DNA of 64,000 nt, from assembly GCA_964556255.1 (NCBI GenBank), contig CAZKVQ010000001.1, forward strand, positions 62,001 to 126,000. The letters are read 5' to 3'. Under the pieces are notes generated by a model. The model searched no databases, was not told the DNA's origin, and saw nothing but the letters and a program-made list of their open reading frames with translations. Below, piece after piece: positions 51,617 to 59,938 of the stretch. This DNA comes from JACJWR01 sp964556255 (GTDB lineage Bacteria; Actinomycetota; Actinomycetes; S36-B12; UBA10799). The translations under genes were made by a program, and so were the position numbers. How positions within the stretch are numbered: position 1 is the first letter of the stretch; each line of letters begins with the position of its first letter.

Positions 51617-51622
51617 TATGTT
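51617..51622 (+). promoter_or_regulatory. -10 hexamer of a leaderless transcript (patatin gene)
   Basis: TATGTT, then 7 nt, then the ATG at 51630. The earlier in-frame ATG at 51618 lies within this hexamer and is therefore unlikely to be used. Confidence 0.55.
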
Positions 51623-51629
51623 GGCGGAC

Positions 51630-52550
51630 ATGACTGACGACGGCTTGGCCAGACCGTTCGATTTCGACGCAAAGTACGGAGCCGGCGCTCGCCGAGGACT
51701 CGTGCTGGGCGGCGGCGGAATCTTCTTCATCGCCTGGCAGGTTGCCTATCTACGCGAGTTGGAATCCCGCGGGGTCGACCTGGCCGCGGCCGACGTCGTG
51801 GTCGGTACCTCCGCCGGCTCGCTGGTGTCAGCGATCCTGACCGGAGGCAAACTGCGGCGATTCGCAGGAGAACTCTCGCTGCTGTCCAAGGTCCCCAAAG
51901 TGGTTGACGCTCTGGCGCCGGCCGGAAACCTGGCTCCGAGCCAGGACCACGCCTTGCAGCTCTTCCAGCAGGCCGGTGACAATCAGCCCGCGACGATCAA
52001 GGCCATCGGCTATGCCGCACTCGCGGCACACGCAGCACCGGCGGCCAAGATGCGTCGATCGGTGTCGGCCGCAGTTCGGATGACCAAGTGGCCTGCGGCG
52101 TCCCTGCACATCGCCACTGTCGACACCTACACCGGTGAGCGTCTCATCATCGACCGCTCCGCGGGCGTACCGGTGGCCGCGGCGTCGGCGGCCAGCAGCG
52201 CAGTGCCCGGGCTCTTCTCCCCCCAGCCGATCCTGGACCGCAAGTGCATGGACGGCGGAGTGAGCGGCAGCGGCATCCATTCCGATGTCGTCTGTGGGGC
52301 TTCCCGGGCGGTGATACTTTCCCTCGGCGCGAACGCAACCATGCCTGAGGCCATGATGACCATCAAGCCGACGGCCCTGGCCGACGAGGTGGCCGCGCTG
52401 CAGGCCCACGGCACCGAGGTGATCGTGCATGGTCCGGAGCCGACCGAGGTGTCGAAACTGATGTCTCCATCAGCGGTCCCGGAGGCGATGGCCATGGGCC
52501 AACGCCAAGCGGCCGAGCACGCCGCGGAACTGTCGACCTTCTGGCACTGA
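51630..52550 (+). CDS. Patatin-like phospholipase/acylhydrolase
   Basis: A 306-residue protein. The oxyanion-hole GGGGIFF (about residue 27), nucleophile motif GTSAGS (Ser about 60) and catalytic Asp in MDGGVSGSG (about 205) give the patatin Ser-Asp dyad. There is no signal peptide, so it probably acts at the inner face of the membrane on phospholipids or other acyl lipids. It ends 120 bp before fumarase, which has its own promoter. Confidence 0.87.
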   Translation: MTDDGLARPFDFDAKYGAGARRGLVLGGGGIFFIAWQVAYLRELESRGVDLAAADVVVGTSAGSLVSAILTGGKLRRFAGELSLLSKVPKVVDALAPAGNLAPSQDHALQLFQQAGDNQPATIKAIGYAALAAHAAPAAKMRRSVSAAVRMTKWPAASLHIATVDTYTGERLIIDRSAGVPVAAASAASSAVPGLFSPQPILDRKCMDGGVSGSGIHSDVVCGASRAVILSLGANATMPEAMMTIKPTALADEVAALQAHGTEVIVHGPEPTEVSKLMSPSAVPEAMAMGQRQAAEHAAELSTFWH

Positions 52551-52657
52551 CGCTCCTGCGCTCCGTCGCCGCCCGAGTGCAGCCCGACCTCCAGCGCCCA
52601 CGCCGACGGACCCCCTGTGCTGCGGCGTCCAGCCGAGATGGCTGTTCACTTCGGGGC

Positions 52658-52663
52658 TAGGCT
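52658..52663 (+). promoter_or_regulatory. -10 hexamer of a leaderless transcript (fumarase)
   Basis: TAGGCT, then 7 nt, then the ATG at 52671. An upstream in-frame start near 52617 would put the hexamer inside the coding region. Confidence 0.55.
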
Positions 52664-52670
52664 GACGGGT

Positions 52671-54335
52671 ATGCCCGACTTCAACTACGTCGACATGCTC
52701 CCGCTCGGCGAGGACACGACCAACTACCGGCTGCTTACCACCGAGGGCGTGAGCACCTTCCAGGCGGCCGACCGGACTTTCCTGACCATCGAGCCGGAGG
52801 CACTGCGGCTCCTCGCCTACGAGGCGATCCACGACATCCAGCACCTGCTTCGAACCGCGCACCTGCAGCAACTGCGCAACATCATCGACGACCCGGAGGC
52901 CTCGGCCAACGACCGCTTCGTCGCGTTGGACCTGCTCAAGAACGCCAACATCGCCGCCGGCGGGGTACTCCCGATGTGTCAGGACACCGGGACGGCCATC
53001 GTGATGGGCAAGCGCGGCAGCCGCGTGCTGGTTCCCGGGCGCGATGAGGAGTTCCTCTCCCGGGGCATCTACGACGCCTACCAGAAGTTGAACCTGCGCT
53101 ACTCCCAGATGGCGCCGCTGACGATGTGGGAGGAGGTGAACACCGGAACCAACCTGCCGGCCCTGATCGAGTTGTACGCCGACACCAAGGAGGCCCATGC
53201 CAACGAGTACGAGCTGCTCTTCATGGCCAAGGGTGGCGGCAGCGCCAACAAGTCTTTCCTGTTCCAGGAGACCAAGGCCGTCCTCAACCCGAAGTCGATG
53301 ACCGCCTTTTTGGATGAGAGCTTGCGCAAACTCGGCACAGCTGCCTGCCCGCCCTACCACCTTGCGGTGGTCGTCGGGGGTCCCAGCGCAGAGTTCGCCC
53401 TGAAGACCGCCAAATACGCGTCAGCGAAGTACCTCGACACCCTGCCATCGGAGGGGTCGCGTTGGGGCAACGGCTTCCGCGATCAGGAGATGGAAGCAGA
53501 AGTACTCGAACTCACAAGGCAGTTCGGGATCGGGGCCCAGTTCGGCGGCAAGTACTTCTGCCATGACGTGCGGGTGATCCGGCTGCCGCGCCACGGCGCC
53601 TCGAACCCGATCGCGATTGCAGTCTCCTGCTCCGCGGACAGGCAGGCACTGGCGAAGATCACCGCCGAGGGGGTGTTCCTCGAGCAGCTCGAGCACGATC
53701 CGGCGAAGTTCCTACCGGACGTGACCGACGAACATCTCGATGATGACGTCGTGCAGATCGATCTCAACCGTCCGATGGCGGAGATCCGCGAGCAGCTCTC
53801 CACCTTGCCGGTGAAGACCCGCGTCTCGCTCACCGGTCCGATGGTGGTCGCCCGCGACATCGCCCACGCCCGGATCAAGGCGATGCTCGACGCCGGCGAA
53901 CCGATGCCCGACTATCTCCGTGACCACTGCGTCTACTACGCCGGACCGGCGAAGACGCCCGAGGGTTATGCCTCCGGTTCCTTCGGTCCCACCACCGCCG
54001 GTCGGATGGATGGGTACGTCGATCAGTTCCAGGCCGCGGGTGGCTCCTACGTGATGCTGGCCAAGGGGAACCGATCGAAAGTCGTCACCGAGGCGTGCAA
54101 GGCCCACGGCGGCTTCTATTTGGGATCGATCGGTGGCCCGGCCGCCCGCCTCGCCCTCGACTGCATCAAGAAGGTCGAGGTTCTCGACTTCGAGGAACTC
54201 GGCATGGAAGCCGTGTGGCGCATCGAGGTGGAGAACTTCCCCGCCTTCGTGGTGGTCGATGACAAGGGCAACGACTTCTTCGCCGAGACGGAGAAGCCGA
54301 CCATCACTCGGATACCGGTCGGTCCGCCGTCCTGA
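52671..54335 (+). CDS. fum: Class I (iron-sulfur) fumarate hydratase
   Basis: A 554-residue protein, the size of class I fumarases. The N-terminal Fe-S hydro-lyase domain has PMCQDTGTA (a cluster Cys), KGGGSANKSFLFQ and CPPYHLAVVVGG. The C-terminal domain has LTGPMVVARDIAHARIKAML and YAGPAKTPEGYASGSFGPTTAGRMD. It converts fumarate and malate in the TCA cycle using an oxygen-sensitive 4Fe-4S cluster. Its last 32 bp overlap the converging phosphodiesterase gene. Confidence 0.94.
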   Translation: MPDFNYVDMLPLGEDTTNYRLLTTEGVSTFQAADRTFLTIEPEALRLLAYEAIHDIQHLLRTAHLQQLRNIIDDPEASANDRFVALDLLKNANIAAGGVLPMCQDTGTAIVMGKRGSRVLVPGRDEEFLSRGIYDAYQKLNLRYSQMAPLTMWEEVNTGTNLPALIELYADTKEAHANEYELLFMAKGGGSANKSFLFQETKAVLNPKSMTAFLDESLRKLGTAACPPYHLAVVVGGPSAEFALKTAKYASAKYLDTLPSEGSRWGNGFRDQEMEAEVLELTRQFGIGAQFGGKYFCHDVRVIRLPRHGASNPIAIAVSCSADRQALAKITAEGVFLEQLEHDPAKFLPDVTDEHLDDDVVQIDLNRPMAEIREQLSTLPVKTRVSLTGPMVVARDIAHARIKAMLDAGEPMPDYLRDHCVYYAGPAKTPEGYASGSFGPTTAGRMDGYVDQFQAAGGSYVMLAKGNRSKVVTEACKAHGGFYLGSIGGPAARLALDCIKKVEVLDFEELGMEAVWRIEVENFPAFVVVDDKGNDFFAETEKPTITRIPVGPPS

Positions 54336-56556
54336 ACCTGCCTTGCGGCACACCCCGGCGCAGCACCTGACCGAGTTCGGCATCCGCCCCAACCTGACCG
54401 CCTTCAGGCAGTTCCCGCTCGAGGTCGGTGCGATGTCCCAGCGACTCCAACCAGCGAACGAGCTGACGATGGACGTTCTCACTGCCGACCAGGTCTCCAC
54501 GCGCGTTCAACAGATCTGATGCGATGGGCAAGTCCGACGGGTGGATGAGCACGGCCCGTGTCTGCCAGCCCCCCAGCCCGCCATGGCACCCGACCAGCTC
54601 CTCGAAAGCGGCCACCTCATCGCTGCGCGGGTCGTACATGGAGTTCAGATAGATGTCTGGGGCATGCGGAAACCTGCTGGCCCGCAGGAAGTCCTCCCGT
54701 GCCTCCGGACCGAACGGCGCCATCGGATCGATCCCCTCAACCTCGCCGGACAGCAATCGTTGCAGACCGTTGCGCCCGATGGCGACCGGGCCATCCCGCT
54801 CAGTGGCGACCACGACGAAGGAGACACCCGGATGACCGGCGAGGCTCTCGAGCATGCCGGGCCAGTGCTCCTCGATGTCCTCCGCGGTGAGCCTGCTCAC
54901 GTGCCCGGTGAACCAAACGCCGCCGAGGTTGCCCGAGCCGATGACGACGGCGTCGTGGGGCTGGGCGTCGTCGATCGAGCTGGCGTCGGCGTGTTCCTCC
55001 CCAGTGGGTCCGAGGGCCACCACCCCGTCGGCGTTGCGGTTGCGCAACACACGTCGGGTCACACCGCCGGACACCGAACGGTGGGTCTGCAACTCGGACA
55101 GGAAAGCGTTGACAGGCCCCCAATCCTCGACCGTTCCGGTGGCTGCCGCCGCCGTCGCCCCTGAGCCCATGTGGTCGTTGACCAACTTCTCCAACGGCTC
55201 GCCGTATCTCTGTTTGAACGTCGCTCCTTGACTCTGACCGTGGTCAGAGACGCAGACAAGTTGATAGCGCCTGGGGGTGTACGGGGCGATCCGCATGAGT
55301 TGTCCGAGCACCTTGTCGATTCCCTCAAGGGCGCGAAGGCTCTCGGGACGGACAACCCCGGCGTGGTGGGCGATCTCGTCGTAATCCACGTAGTCGACAT
55401 AGACGCTGCGCACCCCGCGCATCATCGACTGCACCACCAGTGACGTATTCAGGTCGCGCAGCAGCACATTGGTGATCCCGCGGAGGAAGATGAACGATCC
55501 ACCGCGGTGAATCCTCGGCTCGACACCGCGGGTGCGCTGCTTTCGCGCCTGGAAGACCTCCTTACCCATCTCACCTATCGAGATCACAATCGCCCGGGCG
55601 AAGCCAGCCGGGTGGGTGAAGAAGGAGGCGTAGGAGCTGGAGGCGCGGGGGCTGGTCGAACTGCGTAGCTTCGACATCACCAGGATCGATTCGGTGGCAT
55701 CGCCGGAGAACAGGTTCGAGATGGACACCCCGTTGTCGGCGAGCAGGCCTCGACCGTTGGTGATGCGACGCTCGATCTCCGCCGCGTCCGGGGGGTGATT
55801 GGCAACGATCAGTTTGCCGGCGTCCTTCTCGTACCATCGGAATGCCGGGATATCGAAGTTGTCGCCGTGCAGCAGTCCAGCCTGAGACGCGGGGGTGGTG
55901 GACGGGATGCGGACGGTCCACTCGCTCCAGGCCATCTCCCCGGAACGAATCCACCGGGCCAGGTTGGGGAAGTTCCCGCTCTTCACGCCCCACTCGAGCA
56001 CAGGTGCCGGCAACCCGTCGATCTGAATCATGATCAACCCGTCCGGGATCGGTTCGCCGGACTGTAGCGCGGCCAGTTCGGCCGGCGTGAGAGCGGCAGC
56101 GAACTCCTTTCGGCTGGCCCGCCGGGTGAGGTAGGTGAGGAACACCTCCTCGCTGTCAGAAGCGAGGAACCAGTGAACGATTGAGAACAGGATCACGTAG
56201 AGCCAGGCCGCCAGGAACACCGAACCGAACCCGGTGTCCTCTATCCCCGGTGCCAGCATCAGGGCGACATACATGACGCACGCGTTGAAGAACAGGGCCA
56301 GCAGGATGGCTCCCAGCCAACCGAACATCATCGCCAGCCTGATCAGCAACGGACGTAGGGCCCAGCCCACCAGCATGACCAGCGCAGCCGCGATCGGTAC
56401 TCCGATCCAACTAGTGATGACCAGGCTCCTGGTCGGGATCAGTGCGATCCACAGGACCAGGCAGGAGATCAGATAGTTGGCCAGGCCGATCCACGGCCGA
56501 CGTCGGGGACGCTTGGACAGATCCTTGACGAGGGCCTTGCGCTCGCGGCGGGACAT
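54304..56556 (-). CDS. Membrane-anchored alkaline-phosphatase-superfamily protein (phage-holin-like N-terminus)
   Basis: A 750-residue protein. About four N-terminal helices (residues 22-140), of the type annotated as a phage-holin family domain, precede a nucleotide pyrophosphatase/phosphodiesterase-type catalytic domain (about 170-700). Visible metal-site pieces are MIQIDGLP (first Asp), STTPASQAG (nucleophile Thr/Ser), YVDYDEIAHHAG and VSDHGQSQG. It probably cleaves a phosphoester or nucleotide at the membrane. The ATG at 56556 overlaps the upstream MBL stop (TGATG). The C-terminal 30 residues run into the 3' end of fumarase. Confidence 0.78.
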   Translation of the reverse strand: MSRRERKALVKDLSKRPRRRPWIGLANYLISCLVLWIALIPTRSLVITSWIGVPIAAALVMLVGWALRPLLIRLAMMFGWLGAILLALFFNACVMYVALMLAPGIEDTGFGSVFLAAWLYVILFSIVHWFLASDSEEVFLTYLTRRASRKEFAAALTPAELAALQSGEPIPDGLIMIQIDGLPAPVLEWGVKSGNFPNLARWIRSGEMAWSEWTVRIPSTTPASQAGLLHGDNFDIPAFRWYEKDAGKLIVANHPPDAAEIERRITNGRGLLADNGVSISNLFSGDATESILVMSKLRSSTSPRASSSYASFFTHPAGFARAIVISIGEMGKEVFQARKQRTRGVEPRIHRGGSFIFLRGITNVLLRDLNTSLVVQSMMRGVRSVYVDYVDYDEIAHHAGVVRPESLRALEGIDKVLGQLMRIAPYTPRRYQLVCVSDHGQSQGATFKQRYGEPLEKLVNDHMGSGATAAAATGTVEDWGPVNAFLSELQTHRSVSGGVTRRVLRNRNADGVVALGPTGEEHADASSIDDAQPHDAVVIGSGNLGGVWFTGHVSRLTAEDIEEHWPGMLESLAGHPGVSFVVVATERDGPVAIGRNGLQRLLSGEVEGIDPMAPFGPEAREDFLRASRFPHAPDIYLNSMYDPRSDEVAAFEELVGCHGGLGGWQTRAVLIHPSDLPIASDLLNARGDLVGSENVHRQLVRWLESLGHRTDLERELPEGGQVGADAELGQVLRRGVPQGRFRTADRPVSE

Positions 56557-57323
56557 CACTGCCACAGGTCACACCCGTCACCCGGTTCGAGCACCAGCAC
56601 GTCGGTGTCCGGTGCCACTTCCGCGGCTCGACTGGCGAACTCGCGCGGCGGATCGGTGAGGAAACGCGCGGCGCCGAGTAACGCCTGCCGCATACCCAAC
56701 GGGAAGTAGGTACCCCAGTGAATCGGGATCGCAGCACCCGCCGACAGCAGCGCTGCTGCCTGGGCCGCACCGGCCGGATCCATATGACCAGGACCGAGGT
56801 TCGGTCCCCAACCCCATACCGGCAGCAGGGCGAGATCGACCGGCCCCAGATATGCCATATCGGGGAAGAGGTCGGTGTCCCCCGCGAAGTAGACGCGACG
56901 ACCGGCGAACTCGATGAGGTACCCGACGGCGGTGGCCTGGGGTCCGAACGGTGGACGGCCGCCGTCATGCACCGCAGGTACGGCCCTGATGACAACGTCC
57001 GGTGGGACCAGGATCGGCTGATCCAGTACCGCTTCGACAACCCGCGAGACGCCGGCCGCAGCGACGAAGTCTCCTGCCCCAGGTGGGGCGATCACCAGCG
57101 GGCGTGCGCCGAGCATCCGCAACGACGGAAGGTCGGTGTGGTCCTGGTGAAGGTGGGAGAGCAGAACGAGGTCGGGGCGGGGCAAGGCTTCGGGGCCCGG
57201 CGGCGGCATCAGCCGGCGCAGGAAGGATATGCGGGTACGCAACAGCGGGTCGGTCAGGATCCGCATGGCAGGCGTGGCGATGGAGACGGTGGAGTGACCG
57301 ATGAACCGCACCTCGACTCCCAC
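56556..57323 (-). CDS. Metallo-beta-lactamase-fold hydrolase (UlaG/NAPE-PLD-like)
   Basis: A 255-residue protein. It opens with VRFIGHSTVSI, then has the zinc motif SHLHQDHTD (HxHxDH), a YFAGDTDLFPDM Asp ligand and PIHWGTYF as last His ligand. This is the UlaG/NAPE-PLD-like branch of the MBL superfamily, which hydrolyses phosphoesters or lactones. It is expressed from a leaderless promoter and its stop overlaps the start of the membrane phosphodiesterase, suggesting consecutive steps on a phospholipid or nucleotide; that link is inference. Confidence 0.85.
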   Translation of the reverse strand: MGVEVRFIGHSTVSIATPAMRILTDPLLRTRISFLRRLMPPPGPEALPRPDLVLLSHLHQDHTDLPSLRMLGARPLVIAPPGAGDFVAAAGVSRVVEAVLDQPILVPPDVVIRAVPAVHDGGRPPFGPQATAVGYLIEFAGRRVYFAGDTDLFPDMAYLGPVDLALLPVWGWGPNLGPGHMDPAGAAQAAALLSAGAAIPIHWGTYFPLGMRQALLGAARFLTDPPREFASRAAEVAPDTDVLVLEPGDGCDLWQ

Positions 57324-57329
57324 GGGGAC

Positions 57330-57335
57330 ACCCTA
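57330..57335 (-). promoter_or_regulatory. -10 hexamer of a leaderless transcript (MBL operon)
   Basis: On the minus strand TAGGGT ends 6 nt before the GTG at 57323, identical in hexamer and spacing to the element at 4360. Confidence 0.58.
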
Positions 57336-57722
57336 CGCCGGGCCGCTGACTCAGCGACCCAAGCACGTTTGTCGAACTAGGCGAACCATGCCGGCAGGGT
57401 GCGACGACGCCGAACGCCGCGGAATCTCTGCGAAACGACGGTCTGGCTCAGCGTGACATGGGCCACCCCGTCTCCCAAGAATCCGCAAAGGAGCGTCGTT
57501 TGTGTCCGATTTGCCCTGTTATATACAGTTTTTCAAGCTTGTGGAAATCCTTACCTCATTTGAACAGTGACTGTTGAACCGGCATGGTGAGGGAAGCGAA
57601 AGGCCCGGCCACGGAACTCATCGGTGTCGCGCTCGGCCATCCCAGAGGTGGCACGGCAGCGGATCAGACCGAACGGCCAGGGGGTCTGCCGCCTGTTCTT
57701 GTTGTCGACGATGGGATAGTGC
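57336..57722 (+). promoter_or_regulatory. Long structured leader/promoter region of the transglycosylase gene
   Basis: The most AT-rich spot of this region (57510-57560) holds the palindrome CTGTTATATACAG (57516-57528), and 34 bp further the perfect palindrome AACAGT-G-ACTGTT (57563-57575). A 22-codon frame with AAAGGAG upstream runs 57502-57570. Further down, CAGACC/GGTCTG and flanking GCGG/CCGC can form a hairpin shortly before the gene. The conserved c-di-AMP riboswitch core often found before cell-wall hydrolases is not recognisable here. Confidence 0.4.
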
Positions 57723-58274
57723 ATGTCCTCGCGTATCGCGCGGTTCGCAGTGGTGGGCGCCGCTTTGGCCCTCCCGCTCTCCGCAATGATCGCCGCTCCT
57801 GCCACAGCCGCGCCAACAACCACCACGCGGCCGATCGTCACCTCCGCGGTACCCAAGGCCAATGTCCGCACCGGCCCGTCGCCCTGGCGCGGCGCGCCCT
57901 TGCGGCACCCGAACGGCAGCGCCTTCTACCCCAAGGTCCTGCGCTGGGCCAACCTCGTCAGCGCCGTGATGGCCGAGCAGAAGATCCCGCAGAAGTACCT
58001 GCCCGGCATCCTGGCGCAGATTCAGCAGGAGTCGAGCGGCAATCCCAACGCCATCAATCTGTGGGATTCCAACGCCCGCCGTGGTACCCCCTCGATGGGG
58101 CTGCTGCAGGTGATCGCACCCACGTACCAGGCCTACGCCAAGCCCGGATACCGGAGCCTGCGCTACCAGGCCGTGCCCTACACCAACATCTGGGCGGCGC
58201 TGAACTACGTGCGTCACACCTACGGCATGGGCAAGTTCGCCCGCTGGAACCAGGGTCAGAACTGGGCCTACTGA
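57723..58274 (+). CDS. Secreted lytic transglycosylase (SLT domain)
   Basis: A 183-residue protein. A Sec signal peptide covers about 1-29 (ending ATAA). A short linker leads to a compact SLT-type domain (about 70-183) with ILAQIQQESSGNP, where Glu is the catalytic acid, MGLLQVIAPTYQAY and NIWAALNYVRHTYG. It should cleave peptidoglycan glycan strands. No LysM or other wall-binding domain is fused. The gene has a long, palindrome-containing upstream region. Confidence 0.9.
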   Translation: MSSRIARFAVVGAALALPLSAMIAAPATAAPTTTTRPIVTSAVPKANVRTGPSPWRGAPLRHPNGSAFYPKVLRWANLVSAVMAEQKIPQKYLPGILAQIQQESSGNPNAINLWDSNARRGTPSMGLLQVIAPTYQAYAKPGYRSLRYQAVPYTNIWAALNYVRHTYGMGKFARWNQGQNWAY

Positions 58275-58355
58275 GCCCTCCTGAAGCCCTCTGTGAAGGC
58301 GCCCGCCTGAAGCCGACGGTGTCAGGCCGACCGGGTTCAGACACTGGTCTGCGTG

Positions 58356-59663
58356 TCAGCCCGCGTCGCCCAGCAACTCCGTGACGAGGGCGGCGATCGC
58401 CGAACGCTCAGATCGGCTGAGGGTGACGTGGGCGAACAACGGGTGCCCCTTGAGCTTCTCGACAACGGCCACCACGCCGTCGTGCCTACCCACGCGCAGA
58501 TTGTCCCGCTGGGCGATGTCGTGGGTGAGCACCACTCGGGAATCGCGCCCGATCCTGGACAGCACCGTCAGCAGCACATTGCGCTCCAGAGACTGCGCTT
58601 CGTCGACGATGACGAAGGAATCGTGCAAGCTCCGACCGCGGATATGGGTCAGCGGCAGCACCTCGATCATCTCCCGGTCGAGGATCTCCTCGAGGACCTC
58701 CGGAGTGGTGACTGCGCTGAGGGTGTCGAACACCGCCTGCGCCCACGGTCCCATCTTGTCGTTCTCAGAGCCCGGCAGGTAGCCGAGCTCCTGCCCTCCC
58801 ACGGCGTAGAGCGGCCGGAAAACGACCACCTTGCGGTGTTGTCGTCGTTCCAACACGGCTTCCAGTCCCGCGCAGAGGGCGAGGGCAGACTTGCCCGTGC
58901 CGGCGTTGCCGCCCAACGACACGATGCCGACCTCCGGGTCGAGCAACAACTCCAATGCCACCCGCTGCTCAGCGGAACGGCCGTGCAGCCCGAATGCCTC
59001 TCGATCGCCGCGCACCAGCCGCACTTGCTTTCCGGGGGTCACCAGGCCCAGGCCGCTGCCCCGATCGGAGACCAGCACGAGACCTGTGTGGCACGGCAAC
59101 TCCCGCGCCTCGTCAAGGTCGATGATCTCGTCCGAGTACAACGAGTCGAGGTCCTCGGGGGACACCCGCACCTCGGCCATACCGGTCCAGCCGCTGGTGA
59201 TGGCCAGTTCGGCCCGGTACTCCTCGGCCGCGAGCCCCGCCACCGAAGCCTTCACCCGCATCGGCAGGTCCTTGCTGACGACCACGACGTCAAGCCCTTC
59301 GGCCGCGAGGTTCGCGGCCACCGCAAGGATTCTGGTGTCGTTGCCCTCCAGTCGTAAGCCGTCGGGCAGGGCGCTCGGGTCTGTGTGATTGAGTTCCACG
59401 CTGAGTTCGCCGCCGTCGGGCAACGGCACCGGCGAGTGGAGCGCACCGTGCTCCAGTCGTAAGTCGTCCAGCAACCGAAGGGCGGTACGGGCGAAATAGC
59501 CCAACTCCGGATGCGTGCGCTTGGCCTCCAACTCTGCGATCACCACCACCGGCAGCACGACCCGATGCTCATCGAAACGCAGGATCGCCTGGGGATCCGA
59601 CAGCAGCACGGAGGTGTCCAGCACGTAGGTGCGAACGTTGAGATCGGTCGGACTTGCTGGCAC
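58356..59663 (-). CDS. phoH2: PhoH2-type protein: PIN domain fused to PhoH ATPase
   Basis: A 435-residue protein. The N-terminal PIN domain (about 8-150) has LDTSVLLSDP, VIAELE and GNDTRILAVA with the acidic metal site. The C-terminal PhoH ATPase (about 220-435) has Walker A GGNAGTGKSA and Walker B FVIVDEAQS. PhoH2 proteins are ATP-driven RNA helicase-ribonucleases. I chose the GTG at 59663, preceded by GGGAGG; the frame extends upstream to 59765 without a better site. The usual small upstream antitoxin-like gene (phoAT) is not evident. Confidence 0.92.
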   Translation of the reverse strand: MPASPTDLNVRTYVLDTSVLLSDPQAILRFDEHRVVLPVVVIAELEAKRTHPELGYFARTALRLLDDLRLEHGALHSPVPLPDGGELSVELNHTDPSALPDGLRLEGNDTRILAVAANLAAEGLDVVVVSKDLPMRVKASVAGLAAEEYRAELAITSGWTGMAEVRVSPEDLDSLYSDEIIDLDEARELPCHTGLVLVSDRGSGLGLVTPGKQVRLVRGDREAFGLHGRSAEQRVALELLLDPEVGIVSLGGNAGTGKSALALCAGLEAVLERRQHRKVVVFRPLYAVGGQELGYLPGSENDKMGPWAQAVFDTLSAVTTPEVLEEILDREMIEVLPLTHIRGRSLHDSFVIVDEAQSLERNVLLTVLSRIGRDSRVVLTHDIAQRDNLRVGRHDGVVAVVEKLKGHPLFAHVTLSRSERSAIAALVTELLGDAG

Positions 59664-59938
59664 ACGTGCCTCCCGGTTGGCGGCGATTGGTCTGGCCCGC
59701 CGGCGCACGGAGCGCCTGCTGCCAGAACCGACATTTGCGAAACTACGCCCAAGGACGGCCTCCAAGGAGGCCGCGACACGCCGTGGTTACGCATGACCTG
59801 GCTAACCTGGCGTCCGGGTGCTCGCAGCACCTACGATCGGGGCGCTTGAGCGCAACGTTCTCGCAACGTCCCGATGACCACAATTCGACGACTCGTATGC
59901 CCCGACGACCCACGACCGGCGATAGCTGAGGACCGAAG

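Noticed and set aside
57540..57722. c-di-AMP (ydaO-yuaA) riboswitch upstream of the transglycosylase
   Set aside because: The expected GGGGAACC and GGGGUGAA-type core and the CCCGAGCCCG-CAGCUAACC half are not found.
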